Shown: positions 31,816 through 44,167, counted from the first letter of the stretch. The stretch is 64,000 bases of DNA from Methylovirgula sp. (GCF_037200945.1 NZ_JBBCGP010000001.1:3594501-3658500); one strand, 5' to 3'. A program made the numbers and translations. The notes: generated from the letters alone by a model not told the origin.

Positions 31816-32334
31816 ATGGCCGCAGCCATCCCTTTCGCACTTAGCAATTTCACGGTCACCCTTTTCGTAATCGGTTTGATCGCCTCATGCTTCGCCCTCG
31901 CCCGCGCGCCAAAACCTTTAGGCACCGCAATCGTCGTTGAAGCCTTGTTCTCGTATTTCCTGTTATTTTCGATCGGCGTGAGCTTTTTCTACAATTTCGT
32001 CATGCATACATTTTTCGGTGACATGGCGGCTCGGTTCATCGGCTGGGCAAACAGCCCTTTTCAAACCGAGGTCGGCTTTGCGAGTCTTGGCTACGCGGTC
32101 GTCGGCTTTCTTGCGTTTCGCGGCGGTTTCGGGCTGCGGCTCGCCGCCATTATCGGCCCATCGCTCTTTCTGCTCGGCGCGGCCGGCGGACATGTCTATC
32201 AGATCGCCAAGGCCCAAAATCTCGCGCCCGGCAATTCGGGCGCGATCCTCTATAGCGACGTGCTTATTCCAGCGATTGGCTTTGCATTGCTGTGGCTGCA
32301 GTCGCGCTGTGCACCAATGCGAGCCAAAGGCTAG
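31816..32334 (+). CDS. four-helix membrane protein, DUF6790-like
   Basis: A 172-aa integral membrane protein with hydrophobic segments at about 9-30, 38-62, 80-105 (FASLGYAVVGFLAFRGGFG) and 112-160. A conserved-looking polar patch, FYNFVMHTFFGDMAARFIGWANSPFQTEVGFA, lies between helices 2 and 3, and HVYQ in helix 4; buried histidines could bind a cofactor, but that is speculation. It resembles DUF6790-type proteins as I recall them. It follows the CCA-enzyme gene by 25 bases on the same strand and may share its transcript. Function is unknown. Confidence 0.6.
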   Translation: MAAAIPFALSNFTVTLFVIGLIASCFALARAPKPLGTAIVVEALFSYFLLFSIGVSFFYNFVMHTFFGDMAARFIGWANSPFQTEVGFASLGYAVVGFLAFRGGFGLRLAAIIGPSLFLLGAAGGHVYQIAKAQNLAPGNSGAILYSDVLIPAIGFALLWLQSRCAPMRAKG

Positions 32335-32357
32335 CGGCGGCAATTGCCACCCCGCGT

Positions 32358-33472
32358 TCAGCGGTTTCCGTCGGTGATTGCGCCAAAAATGTTTTTGTGT
32401 TCGCGCGGCGGCGCGCGCCAATAAGGCTGGGGTGCATCGACCTGACCGCCGAGCGCGGCGGCCGCGTGCCAGCCCCAGCGCGGATCGTAGAGCATGCCGC
32501 GCGCCAGCGCGACGAGATCGGCTTTGCCACTGGCGATAATGTCTTCAGCCTGCTGCGGTTCGGTGATGAGGCCGACAGCGAAAGTGGTGACACCCGTCGC
32601 TTCCTTGATGCCTTCGGCAAGCGGCACCTGATAGCCGGGGCCGACCGGAATCTTCTGCAGCGGCGACGCGCCCGCGGAGGAGGCGTCGATCCAATCGACG
32701 CCGCGTTTCTTCAATTCCGCCGCATAGGCGATGGTCTGCTTCAAGTCCCAGCCACCTTCGACCCAATCGGTCGCCGAGACGCGTACGCCGACCGGCTTGT
32801 CGGCCGGAAAAGCTGCGCGCACCGCCTCGAAGACTTCGAGCGGAAAGCGCATGCGGTTTTCGAGCGAGCCGCCATATTCGTCGGCGCGGCGGTTCGACAG
32901 AGGCGAAAGAAATTCATGCAGCGGATAACCGTGCGCACCGTGAATCTCGAGCGCGTCGAGGCCGAGCTGGTTGGCGCGCTCGGCCGCCACGGCGAAGCCC
33001 GTGCGGATGCGGTCGCGTCCCGCTTTGTCGAGCGGCTGCGGCGGCACTTCACCCTCGCGCTGCGGCACGGCGGAGGGCGCGTGCGCAAGCCACCCGCCTT
33101 CGTGGAGGGGAATCTGCGCGCCGCCTTCCCACGGCACATGGCTGACGCCTTGCGGCCCGCGTGAGCGAGCTGCATCGCCACCTTGATGTTGGAATAGGCG
33201 CGGATCGCAGCGAGCACAGGCCGGAACGCTGCTTCCGTCTTATGGTCCCAAAGGCCGAGATCGCCAGGCGTGATACGCCCGTCCGGCTCGACCGCCGTCG
33301 CCTCGATGGTCAGCATGGCGGCGCCGGAAAGCGCCATCGTGCCAAGATGAATCAGATGCCAGGTATTTGGCTCGCCATTGTTCTCGGCCGAATATTGGCA
33401 CATCGGTGAGACGACGATGCGATTGGCGAGCTCCATGCCGCGGAGTTTAAGAGGTGCGAAAAGTGCGCTCAT
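32358..33472 (-). pseudogene. Old Yellow Enzyme-family NADPH dehydrogenase (YqjM/NamA-like), interrupted by one frameshift
   Basis: The first part (33472 to about 33130) reads MSALFAPLKLRGMELANRIVVSPMCQYSA and runs to QLAHAGRKASAMC. The rest continues in another frame from WEGGAQIPLHEGGW to the end at 32358, with LEIHGAHGYPLHEFLSPLSNRR and ALARGMLYDPRW. Together they give a complete ~370-aa FMN enzyme that reduces activated alkenes with NADPH. Normal relatives read HAGRKAS...PWEGG across the break, so a single missing base in the run near 33128-33137 explains everything. No other stop interrupts either half. It may be a very recent pseudogene or a sequencing error; if repaired, the enzyme looks intact. 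It is convergent with the DUF6790-like gene. Confidence 0.85.
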
Positions 33473-33580
33473 GATGCATTCCAATGTCGATGACCGCACG
33501 CTGCAGGCCACCTTCAAATAAAGCAAAAGCGCCGGAAGTTAAAATGACGTCGGCTTGGAGCGCCGGCGGATGCTTCTGCC

Positions 33581-37099
<3,519 letters not shown>

Positions 37100-37126
37100 G
37101 GGTCAATAATTCCAGATGCCAGAGCC

Positions 37127-37408
37127 TCAGATATGGATCGGCCCGGCATGGGTGTGAAACTGCCGCAACCGTCCCAGCACCGGCGTGTCAAAGGACGACG
37201 GGATTTCAATCTCCCCTGTCAGCCAGCCGAGAATATCGCGATCCTGCGCTTCGAGAAGCGCTTCATAATCGCTCAATTCCGTCTCGCTGAGATGGGCGAT
37301 CTCTGCATCGGCAAAGCGGCCCATCAGCAAGTCCGTCTCGCGCATCCCGCGATGCCAGGAGCGGAATAAAGCCCGCCTGCGCCGCGGATCGTCAGTCTGC
37401 GTCATCAT
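37127..37408 (-). CDS. sdhE: FAD assembly factor SdhE
   Basis: A 93-aa member of the SdhE/Sdh5 (DUF339) family, which helps attach FAD covalently to the succinate dehydrogenase flavoprotein. The conserved RxxRG-like motif is seen as SWHRGMRETDLLMGRFAD, followed by the acidic LSETELSDYEALLEAQDRD and WLTG elements typical of the fold. Length is normal. I use ATG 37408; a second ATG follows directly and a TTG lies three codons upstream. It precedes mfd on the same strand. No sdh genes lie in the window, as is usual for this assembly factor. Confidence 0.88.
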   Translation of the reverse strand: MMTQTDDPRRRRALFRSWHRGMRETDLLMGRFADAEIAHLSETELSDYEALLEAQDRDILGWLTGEIEIPSSFDTPVLGRLRQFHTHAGPIHI

Positions 37409-37516
37409 CCCAGCCAAAAGTCACCAAGTCGGGCTTGGTAGCGCCTTTGGCGGCGCATCTCAATCTTTGATCCCGCCTCTCTTTGATCCCGCCTCTGCCG
37501 CGGGCTATAAAGGCGC

Positions 37517-38029
37517 ATGTCGAAACGTCCGTCTCATTCGCCCTGGTCGCGGCCGCTGGCCGATCTCGTCGGCGCGGTGATCGATCCGGTCCTTGCCCGG
37601 CAGGGCTTCGGCGAGTCGCAGATCGTCCTTTATTGGGAGGATATCGTCGGCGAAAGGCTCGCGGCCATGTCCGAGCCTTTGGCACTGAAATGGCCGCCGC
37701 GCGGACCTGCGCGGACCGAACACGCGCCGGCGATATTGGTCGTCAGGGTCGAAAGCGGGTTCGCGCTCGAATTGCAGCATCTTGCCGCGATTGTGATTGA
37801 ACGCGTGAATGGCTACTTGGGCTTTGCCTGCATCGACCGGATTGCCCTGCGGCAAGGGCCTGTGACGCGCCGGGCCGCCGTTGCGCGAAGGCGGCCGCCA
37901 TCCCCCCAAGCGGTCGCCGCGGCCGAAGCGATGGTCCACGACGTCAGCGAAGGTCCGTTGCGCGAGGCGTTGGCGCGGCTTGGCGCCCAGATTATCGAAC
38001 ATTCACTTGACCCCAAGCCCGCCTCGTGA
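37517..38029 (+). CDS. DUF721 (DciA-like) protein
   Basis: A 170-aa protein whose DUF721 domain covers about residues 12-110, with VLARQGFGESQIVLYWEDIVGERLAAMSEPL and the later VESGFALELQHLAAIVIERVNGYLG. DciA proteins load or assist the DnaB replicative helicase in bacteria lacking DnaC/DnaI, which includes most Alphaproteobacteria; the alphaproteobacterial branch is less studied. The C-terminal ~55 residues are Ala/Arg-rich. It opens a plus-strand block with dsbA, yccF and smc. The DUF721-dsbA-smc order is common in this class. It is divergent from sdhE with a ~110-base gap. Confidence 0.8.
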   Translation: MSKRPSHSPWSRPLADLVGAVIDPVLARQGFGESQIVLYWEDIVGERLAAMSEPLALKWPPRGPARTEHAPAILVVRVESGFALELQHLAAIVIERVNGYLGFACIDRIALRQGPVTRRAAVARRRPPSPQAVAAAEAMVHDVSEGPLREALARLGAQIIEHSLDPKPAS

Positions 38030-38086
38030 TCGGAAACCGTCCGAAGAGCTGCCCGGCTTCAATCGGAATTTTCGACGGGGGAGTTT

Positions 38087-38755
38087 ATGTCTCGATATCA
38101 GCGGTTTTCCGCCATGCGTGCGCTCGGAATGATTGTGGCGGTCGCCATCGGCGGCGTTTCGGCCATGCAGCTTTGGCCCGCACAAGCGCAGACCGTGACG
38201 ATCCCGCCCGAGAAGTTGAATGCGCCGCAAGCGCTGCCTGATATTGTCCAGGGCAAAGCCGACGCACCCGTCACGATTATCGAATATGCCTCGATGACCT
38301 GCCCGCATTGCGCCCGTTTCCATGCCGAGACCTATCCGACGCTGCTGAGCAAATATATCGAGACCGGCAAGGTGCGTTTCGCGCTGCGAGAATTCCCGCT
38401 CGACCCGCGCGCGGCTGCGGCCTTCATGCTGGCACGCTGCTCCGGCGATGGCGACAAGCGCACGGCTGTGATCGATCTCCTTTTCAACGCGCAGCAGTCC
38501 TGGGCCTATTCCGACACACCCATCGACGCGCTTGCCGGCCTGATGAAACAGACCGGCATGGGCGACAAGGATTTCCAGGCCTGTCTCAACGACCAGAAGC
38601 TCTACGATAAGGTCATCAAGGAGCGCGAGGATGCAGGCAAGGACTTCGCCATCGATGCGACGCCGACCTTTTTCATCAATGGCACGAAATATAGCGGCGA
38701 AATGCCGGTCGCTGCACTGACCAAAATCCTCGATCCGCTGGTCGCAAAGAAGTAA
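38087..38755 (+). CDS. DsbA-family periplasmic thiol-disulfide oxidoreductase
   Basis: A 222-aa exported thioredoxin-fold protein. The signal peptide covers about residues 1-35 (two possible ATGs, at codons 1 and 10, with the hydrophobic core MRALGMIVAVAIGGVSAM). The active site is Cys72-Pro-His-Cys75 in ASMTCPHCARF, the DsbA dipeptide. The cis-Pro loop is ATPTFFINGTKY near 190. It could act as oxidase or, like the DsbA/DsbC-like proteins beside smc in other Alphaproteobacteria, on a few dedicated substrates. The gene lies 57 bases after the DUF721 gene. Confidence 0.9.
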   Translation: MSRYQRFSAMRALGMIVAVAIGGVSAMQLWPAQAQTVTIPPEKLNAPQALPDIVQGKADAPVTIIEYASMTCPHCARFHAETYPTLLSKYIETGKVRFALREFPLDPRAAAAFMLARCSGDGDKRTAVIDLLFNAQQSWAYSDTPIDALAGLMKQTGMGDKDFQACLNDQKLYDKVIKEREDAGKDFAIDATPTFFINGTKYSGEMPVAALTKILDPLVAKK

Positions 38756-38793
38756 GATAGGATGCGGGTGGCGCCCAAGCACAGGAGGTCGCT

Positions 38794-39204
38794 TTGAACC
38801 TGCTGCAGTTTCTCTTGAACGTGCTGTGGATCGCGTTCGGTGGCATCTGGATGTCGGTCGCCTGGGTGATCGCCGGGATCATCATGGCGATCACAATTAT
38901 CGGCCTGCCATGGGCCCCGGCTGCATTCCGCATCGCCGCCTATACATTATTGCCCTTCGGCAGCCGAGCCGTTCCGCGCGCCCAGATGACCGGCCGCGAC
39001 GACTTCGGCACCGGTCCGCTTGGCTTCCTGGGCAATATTCTGTGGCTCGTGCTTGCCGGCTGGTGGCTCGCGCTCTGCCACGTTATCACTGCGGCGATGT
39101 GGGCGATCACTATCATCGGCCTGCCCTTCGCCTGGGCACACCTGAAGCTTGCCGGTATCGCGCTCTGGCCGATCGGCAAGATCATTGTCCCGGCGAACGC
39201 CTGA
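38794..39204 (+). CDS. yccF: YccF-family inner-membrane protein
   Basis: A 136-aa protein with two YccF domains in tandem. Each has a helix-turn pattern with the repeated segment ITIIGLPxAxAxxKxA: AITIIGLPWAPAAFRIA near 30-46 and AITIIGLPFAWAHLKLA near 106-122. It has about four membrane helices, and the central SRAVPRAQ loop is polar. Members are widespread, structurally simple and without a proven role. It sits between dsbA and smc on the same strand. GGAGG seven bases before the TTG at 38794 supports that start. Confidence 0.85.
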   Translation: MNLLQFLLNVLWIAFGGIWMSVAWVIAGIIMAITIIGLPWAPAAFRIAAYTLLPFGSRAVPRAQMTGRDDFGTGPLGFLGNILWLVLAGWWLALCHVITAAMWAITIIGLPFAWAHLKLAGIALWPIGKIIVPANA

Positions 39205-39338
39205 CCAATCGGGACGGCGTTGCGCACAGAAAAAGCGCCGCCTTGCCTTGCGTTGGCGGGCGCCCTTGCCCGTAATCGGGAGCATTTTCGCACAGGCGGC
39301 CATGAGAGATTAGATGAAAGTGAAAGTCGCATACGGCG

Positions 39339-42300
39339 ATGAAATTTAAGAAACTTCATATCGCCGGCTTCAAAACGTTTGCCGAATCGACGGATTTCCT
39401 GATCGAACCGGGGTTGACCGGCATTGTCGGGCCGAACGGCTGCGGCAAGTCCAATCTCGTCGACGCCTTGCGCTGGGTGATGGGTGAAAGCTCGTCGAAG
39501 AATATGCGCGGCGCCGAAATGGACGACGTGATCTTCTCCGGCAGCGGCAACCGGACCGGCCGCAACATGGCCGAAGTGCGCCTGACGCTCGACAATAGTG
39601 CGCGCACCGCCCCGGCGGTTTTCAACGACGACGAGGTAATTGAAGTCACCCGGCGTATCGAACGCGATGCCGGATCGAGCTTTCGCGTCAACGGCCGCGA
39701 AGTCCGTGCCCGCGACGTGCAATTGTTGTTTGCAGACGCATCTACCGGCTCTCGCTCGCCCGCCATGGTGCGGCAGGGGCAGATCAGCGAACTGATCTCG
39801 GTCAAACCGCAGCAACGGCGACGCATCCTCGAAGAGGCCGCCGGCATCGCCGGATTGTATTCGCGCCGGCATGAGGCCGAGCTTCGGCTAAAGGGGGCCG
39901 AAGACAATCTCGTGCGTCTCGAAGACGTTGTGAAGCAGATCGAAGCGCAGATCGACGGGCTGAAGCGTCAGGCGCGGCAGGCGACGCGCTATCGTGTCCT
40001 CGCCACCGACATCAAGCGCAACGAGGCCTTGCTTGCGCTCGTCAATTTCGGCGAAGCCAATGCGCAGCTCACTGCCGCCGGCCAAAAAGTCGAAGACGAT
40101 CTGAAGCTCGTCGCCGACGCGACATTGCATCAGGCCGAGACGGCGCGTTTGCAGGCTGTCGCGGCGCATGAATTACCGCCCCTGCGCGAAGCCGAGGCCA
40201 ATGCCGGTAGCGAATTGCAGAAACTGGTGCTGGCGCGCGAAACGCTTGACGGCGAAGAGCGCCGCGCCAAGGCGCGCCTAGCTGAGCTTGAGCGGCGCAT
40301 CGCGCAGATGAATGCCGACCTCGGCCGCGAGCAGGCTTTGATCGAGGATGCCGCCTCGGTGCTGACGCGGCTCGATAACGAAGCCGAGGAACTCGCGGCA
40401 TTCGGTGCCGATGATACGGATGCCGAATCCGCCGCGCGCGCAAAATTCGCCGAAGCGGAAACGGCGCTCGCGACATCCGAGGCCGCGCTCGGCACTGCGC
40501 AAAGTGCGTTCTCTAATGTCGAAGCGCAGCGCAATGCGCTGAACAAAAATCTCCGCGACGAGACGCAGAGATATTCGCAATTCGAGGCCGAGCTTGTAAA
40601 GGTGAGCGCGGAACTTGCCGCCCTGCGTACCGAGATCGAAAATGCGGTCGCAGATGACCTGTTCGGCGCGGCGTTCGAGTCCGCGAAGGCGGCCGCCGAA
40701 ACGGCGGAAAAAGATATGCTCGCCGCCGAGGCCGCTCATGCCGAATCGCGCCGCGCTGAGGCGGACACGCGCGGCCCTTGGCAGGACGCGGAACGCAAGG
40801 CGCAAAGTCTTGCGACCGAAGCTCAAACCTTGGCAAAATTGCTTTCCGCGCCGAGCGGAAGCCGCTGGCCCGCGGTCGTCGAAGAAATCAGCGTCGCCAA
40901 GGGCTATGAGGCGGCGCTCGGCGCGTCGCTCGGCGACGATCTCGACGCCTCGATCGATGTGACCGCCCCGGCCTATTGGGATATGCTCTCGAGCTATGAC
41001 GATCCCATCCTGCCCGTCGGAATCGACTCGCTTGCGCAATATGTCAGCGCGCCGCCCGCTCTGGCACGGCGGCTGGCGCAAATCGGCGTCGTCGCCCAAA
41101 GCGCCGGCAAGGCCTTGCAGGCACAATTGCGGCCCGGTCAGCGGCTCGTCTCCGTGGAAGGCGATCTCTGGCGCTGGGACGGTTTCTGTTTTGCGGCGGA
41201 AGCGCCGACGCCCGCGGCCCGGCGCCTCGCCGAAAAGAACCGGCTTGGCGATCTTACGCGCGATGCCGAGATCGCACGTCACTCCGCTGATGAGGTCAAA
41301 GCCAAAGCCGAGGCGGCGCAGGCCGATCTGCGGGTGAAGGCCGAGGCGGAAGCCAAGGCGCGCCAAGCGCACCGTGACGCCCTGCGTGCTGTCGAGCAGA
41401 CGCGCGAAGCCGCCGCCGAAGCCGAGCGCAAGAAGGCTCAAGTCGCAGCCCGGCTATCGGGACGCGAGGAAGCCGCGCAGCGCTTGACCGCGAGCCGCGA
41501 CGAAGCCCGCGCCAATCAGGCCAAAGCCGAGGCGGCGCTGGCCGAACTCGTTGCGACGCCTGAACTTGCGATGGCGCTGGAGGCGGCGCGTGCCAAGGCC
41601 GCGCAGAATCGTACCGCAACCGCCGAAGCGCGCGCGCATCTGCAAGCGCTGATCCATGAGATGCAGACGCGGACGAAGCGTCTTGCGGCGATCGGCGAGG
41701 AGCGCGGCTCCTGGAATAACCGGCGCGAGCGCGCGCAATCCCAGATCGGCGAATTGGACTCACGTCTCAAGGAAGCCGCGGTCGAACAGGAAAAACTCGC
41801 CGATACGCCTGGCGAATTTTTGCGCTTGCGCCGCAATCTGATGGATCAGATCGAAACCGCCGAAAACGCGCGCCGTGCCGCCGCTGACGCACGCGCCAAA
41901 GCCGAAGAACGCCTGACTGACGCCGACCGAGCCGCGCGCAAGGCACTCGAGGCCATGAGCACCGCACGCGAAGAAAAGGCACGCGATGAGGCGCGGCTCG
42001 AAGGGGCGCGCGAACGCTTCGCCGCGATCACCCATCACATAGAAACCGAATTGCAATGCGATCCGAGAGGCCTTGCGGCACTTGCCAACGTCGAGCGCGA
42101 TGATGAATTGCCCGATGCGCCGAGCGTCGAAGCCAAACTCGAAAGACTGAAGGCGGAGCGTGAACGGCTGGGCAACGTCAATCTTCGCGCCGATGAAGAG
42201 TTGACCGAATCCGAAACGCGCCGGACGAACCTGACGAGCGAGCGCGAGGATTTGACCGAAGCGATCCGCCGTCTGCGTCAGGCGATCCAGAACCTCAACA

Positions 42301-42794
42301 AGGAAGGCCGCGAACGGCTGCTCGGCGCCTTCGACGCTGTGAACGCGCATTTCAAGGACCTCTTCACGACGCTCTTTGGTGGCGGCGCGGCGGAATTGAA
42401 GCTTGTCGAATCCGAAGACCCACTGGAAGCCGGGCTTGAGATTCTCGCACAGCCGCCGGGCAAGCGCATGCAGGCGCTCTCGCTTCTGTCCGGTGGTGAG
42501 CAGGCTTTGACGGCGATGTCGCTGATCTTCGCCGTCTTCCTCACCAATCCCTCACCGATCTGCGTGCTCGATGAAGTCGATGCGCCGCTCGACGACGCCA
42601 ACGTCGAACGCTTCTGCGATCTGCTTGAACAGATGGTGAAGCGTACCGACACGCGCTTCGTCGCCATCACGCACAATCCGATCTCCATGGCGCGGATGGA
42701 CCGGCTCTTCGGTGTGACGATGGCCGAACGCGGCATCAGCCAATTGGTGTCGGTCGAACTGACCGAAGTCGAACATTTCCTCGAGGCGGTGTGA
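39339..42794 (+). CDS. smc: chromosome segregation protein SMC
   Basis: A 1151-aa SMC ATPase that forms DNA loops with ScpA/ScpB. The N-terminal head has Walker A GPNGCGKSNLVDALRWVMGE (about 31-50). Long coiled coils flank a hinge at about 505-640 (ending near LRPGQRLVSVEGDLW). The C-terminal head has signature LSGGEQALTAMSLIF and Walker B ICVLDEVDAPLDDANVERF. Length and the start MKFKKLHIAGFKTFAE are typical of alphaproteobacterial SMC. The stop overlaps the start of a small membrane gene by four bases. It follows yccF after 134 bases. Confidence 0.97.
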   Translation: MKFKKLHIAGFKTFAESTDFLIEPGLTGIVGPNGCGKSNLVDALRWVMGESSSKNMRGAEMDDVIFSGSGNRTGRNMAEVRLTLDNSARTAPAVFNDDEVIEVTRRIERDAGSSFRVNGREVRARDVQLLFADASTGSRSPAMVRQGQISELISVKPQQRRRILEEAAGIAGLYSRRHEAELRLKGAEDNLVRLEDVVKQIEAQIDGLKRQARQATRYRVLATDIKRNEALLALVNFGEANAQLTAAGQKVEDDLKLVADATLHQAETARLQAVAAHELPPLREAEANAGSELQKLVLARETLDGEERRAKARLAELERRIAQMNADLGREQALIEDAASVLTRLDNEAEELAAFGADDTDAESAARAKFAEAETALATSEAALGTAQSAFSNVEAQRNALNKNLRDETQRYSQFEAELVKVSAELAALRTEIENAVADDLFGAAFESAKAAAETAEKDMLAAEAAHAESRRAEADTRGPWQDAERKAQSLATEAQTLAKLLSAPSGSRWPAVVEEISVAKGYEAALGASLGDDLDASIDVTAPAYWDMLSSYDDPILPVGIDSLAQYVSAPPALARRLAQIGVVAQSAGKALQAQLRPGQRLVSVEGDLWRWDGFCFAAEAPTPAARRLAEKNRLGDLTRDAEIARHSADEVKAKAEAAQADLRVKAEAEAKARQAHRDALRAVEQTREAAAEAERKKAQVAARLSGREEAAQRLTASRDEARANQAKAEAALAELVATPELAMALEAARAKAAQNRTATAEARAHLQALIHEMQTRTKRLAAIGEERGSWNNRRERAQSQIGELDSRLKEAAVEQEKLADTPGEFLRLRRNLMDQIETAENARRAAADARAKAEERLTDADRAARKALEAMSTAREEKARDEARLEGARERFAAITHHIETELQCDPRGLAALANVERDDELPDAPSVEAKLERLKAERERLGNVNLRADEELTESETRRTNLTSEREDLTEAIRRLRQAIQNLNKEGRERLLGAFDAVNAHFKDLFTTLFGGGAAELKLVESEDPLEAGLEILAQPPGKRMQALSLLSGGEQALTAMSLIFAVFLTNPSPICVLDEVDAPLDDANVERFCDLLEQMVKRTDTRFVAITHNPISMARMDRLFGVTMAERGISQLVSVELTEVEHFLEAV

Positions 42795-43099
42795 GCGAGA
42801 CGCCGGGTGCGCAACGCCGCGTTTGCGTCATTCCTTTCGCCGTCGTTCGGTTCGATATTGTGATCTATCTCGGCCTTATCAAAGCTTTCTGGTTCTCAGC
42901 CGAGGAGCCGGCAACGAAGACTTTAGACATCGTCGCCGGTCTCGTTGTGTCGTTTTTCTTTTGCATGAGCGCGATCTCGGCGCTCATCCTTTTGCTGCTG
43001 CGCGTGCAGTCGCGGACCGCACTTCTTTTCGCGCTTGGCTTTCCTGTCGCCTGCGTGCTGGCGTTCGCCGCCGGAGCCGCCATTTTCACGTGGGCGTGA
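42791..43099 (+). CDS. small membrane protein of unknown function
   Basis: A 102-aa protein starting with GTG inside the smc stop region (GTGTGA overlap). Three hydrophobic segments are visible: about 15-33, 45-68 (IVAGLVVSFFFCMSAISALILLL) and 76-100. I recognise no family. Coupling to smc suggests steady low expression, but no functional link is known to me. Its stop abuts, base to base, the stop of the convergent Fae-like gene. Confidence 0.6.
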   Translation: MSETPGAQRRVCVIPFAVVRFDIVIYLGLIKAFWFSAEEPATKTLDIVAGLVVSFFFCMSAISALILLLLRVQSRTALLFALGFPVACVLAFAAGAAIFTWA

Positions 43100-43636
43100 T
43101 CAGTCGAACACGCCTTCGAGGGCGTAATGGCTAATCGTCTTGCGGTTGGCGATCAATTGCTCGACCGTTGGCTCACCCTTCATGGCGCGCGAGATCGCGA
43201 GCTTCGTCGCGTCGTAATTGGTACGATAAAGATCGCGGCGATCGAGATTTTCGTCTGTGGCGCAGCGCGGATCGAGCCAGATCATGATGATCATGCAGAG
43301 ATCGTTGGCCTTGTTCTTCGGCAGGATTCCTTCGGACAGGCAATCGACGATCGCATCGCCCGTCGCCGCCTGCACGATGCCGCCCAGCAATTCGACATAA
43401 GCTTCTGAGCGCACCGTCATTTTGGTGGTCATCATGGTCGCTGGGCGGACCTGCTGATTGAGATCGCGAATGACGAACATGCGCGGGTGGCCTGCGACCT
43501 GCCCCGCCATCGACGCGAACGCTTGCCCGACTGGCCCACGCACATCACCGATCATCACCTCAGGCATTGCGTCGGTGAATTGCCCCTCCGCCGCCAAAAC
43601 TGTCGCTTCGCCTGTACGCAACCAAATCTCGCTCAT
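43100..43636 (-). CDS. formaldehyde-activating-enzyme (Fae)-like protein lacking the catalytic histidine
   Basis: A 178-aa protein of the Fae fold. GEATVLAAEGQF near the N-terminus, IGDVRGPVGQAFA, the central SEGILPKNKANDLCMI and the C-terminal TNYDATKLAISRAMKGEPTV follow true Fae (GEALVGDGN, IGPRGSPAETAF, EGIIPADEADDL, NYEATKLSI.RAVNGEP). In Methylorubrum Fae, which condenses formaldehyde with tetrahydromethanopterin, the catalytic His17 stands in AHIDLIIG; here the aligned segment is AMPEVMIG, with Met24 in that place. So it is probably a Fae paralogue with altered or lost catalysis, perhaps a carrier or sensor. ATG 43636 begins MSEIWLRTGEA; longer starts run into the upstream repeat. No H4MPT-pathway genes are adjacent. 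Confidence 0.8.
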   Translation of the reverse strand: MSEIWLRTGEATVLAAEGQFTDAMPEVMIGDVRGPVGQAFASMAGQVAGHPRMFVIRDLNQQVRPATMMTTKMTVRSEAYVELLGGIVQAATGDAIVDCLSEGILPKNKANDLCMIIMIWLDPRCATDENLDRRDLYRTNYDATKLAISRAMKGEPTVEQLIANRKTISHYALEGVFD

Positions 43637-43657
43637 TTCGTTACCCCTTAGATCGCG

Positions 43658-43763
43658 ATGACTTTGGATCGACCGATCCAAAGTCATGAACGTGATCGAT
43701 TCTAGTAATTTAGAGCGGGATTGGTGCGAAAAACCGGTATCCACTTTTTCGCATCCCGCTCTA
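43658..43763. repeat. composite intergenic palindromic repeat (RIME/REP-like)
   Basis: Two palindromes lie in tandem. The first (43658-43687) has perfect 14-base arms, ATGACTTTGGATCG and its complement, around an AC centre. The second has arms TAGAGCGGGAT (43711-43721) and ATCCCGCTCTA (43753-43763) with an inner stem GCGAAAAA/TTTTTCGC. The AACCGGTATCCACTTTT core with AGAGCGGGAT ends is, from memory, a multicopy intergenic element in many Rhizobiales. Only one copy is seen in this window. It lies between the Fae-like gene and the His-rich protein gene. Confidence 0.75.
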
Positions 43764-43940
43764 GGCTTTCGCGCCCGCATAACACCCGCAAGCTGTTTAT
43801 CCAAGGCCCAACCCGATGCCTACTCTGTGTGCATCGCCTACGGCCAAGTTCAGCCGCCGTTAAGGACGCGATTTGGATATAGGGGTTGAGAGAATCGCGG
43901 CGCGGTCGCGGCTCTCAGAACAAAAAAGGGGAGTATCCTG

Positions 43941-44108
43941 ATGTTGAAGAAAATTGTTGCGGCGATCGTCCTGGCTTCGGCCGTCGCCTTCGCGCCTGTC
44001 GCGGCCATGGCTGACCATGTCGTCGTCGTGCATCATGGCGGCTTTCATCATGATTACCACCACCATCACCACGTCGTTGTGATTCATCATCATCACGACC
44101 ACTACTAA
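43941..44108 (+). CDS. small secreted histidine-rich protein
   Basis: A 55-aa protein too short for ordinary gene callers. MLKKIVAAIVLASAVAFAPVAAMA is a clean Sec signal peptide (cut after AMA). The ~31-residue mature part contains 14 histidines in clusters such as HHGGFHHDYHHHHH and IHHHHDHY. AAGGGGAG lies about seven bases before the ATG and a strong intrinsic terminator lies 30 bases after the stop, so it is a self-contained gene. Such peptides often bind Ni, Zn or Cu in the periplasm; metal, partner and regulation are not visible. I know no named family. Confidence 0.75.
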   Translation: MLKKIVAAIVLASAVAFAPVAAMADHVVVVHHGGFHHDYHHHHHVVVIHHHHDHY

Positions 44109-44137
44109 GCGACGTGTCTGATTGCTGCTGATTGTTT

Positions 44138-44167
44138 CGCGCCGGGACCTTCCCGGCGCGTTTCTTT
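44138..44167 (+). terminator. rho-independent terminator
   Basis: CGCGCCGGGA (44138-44147) pairs perfectly with TCCCGGCGCG (44151-44160) around a CCT loop, followed by TTTCTTT. It ends the His-rich protein gene. Confidence 0.85.
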
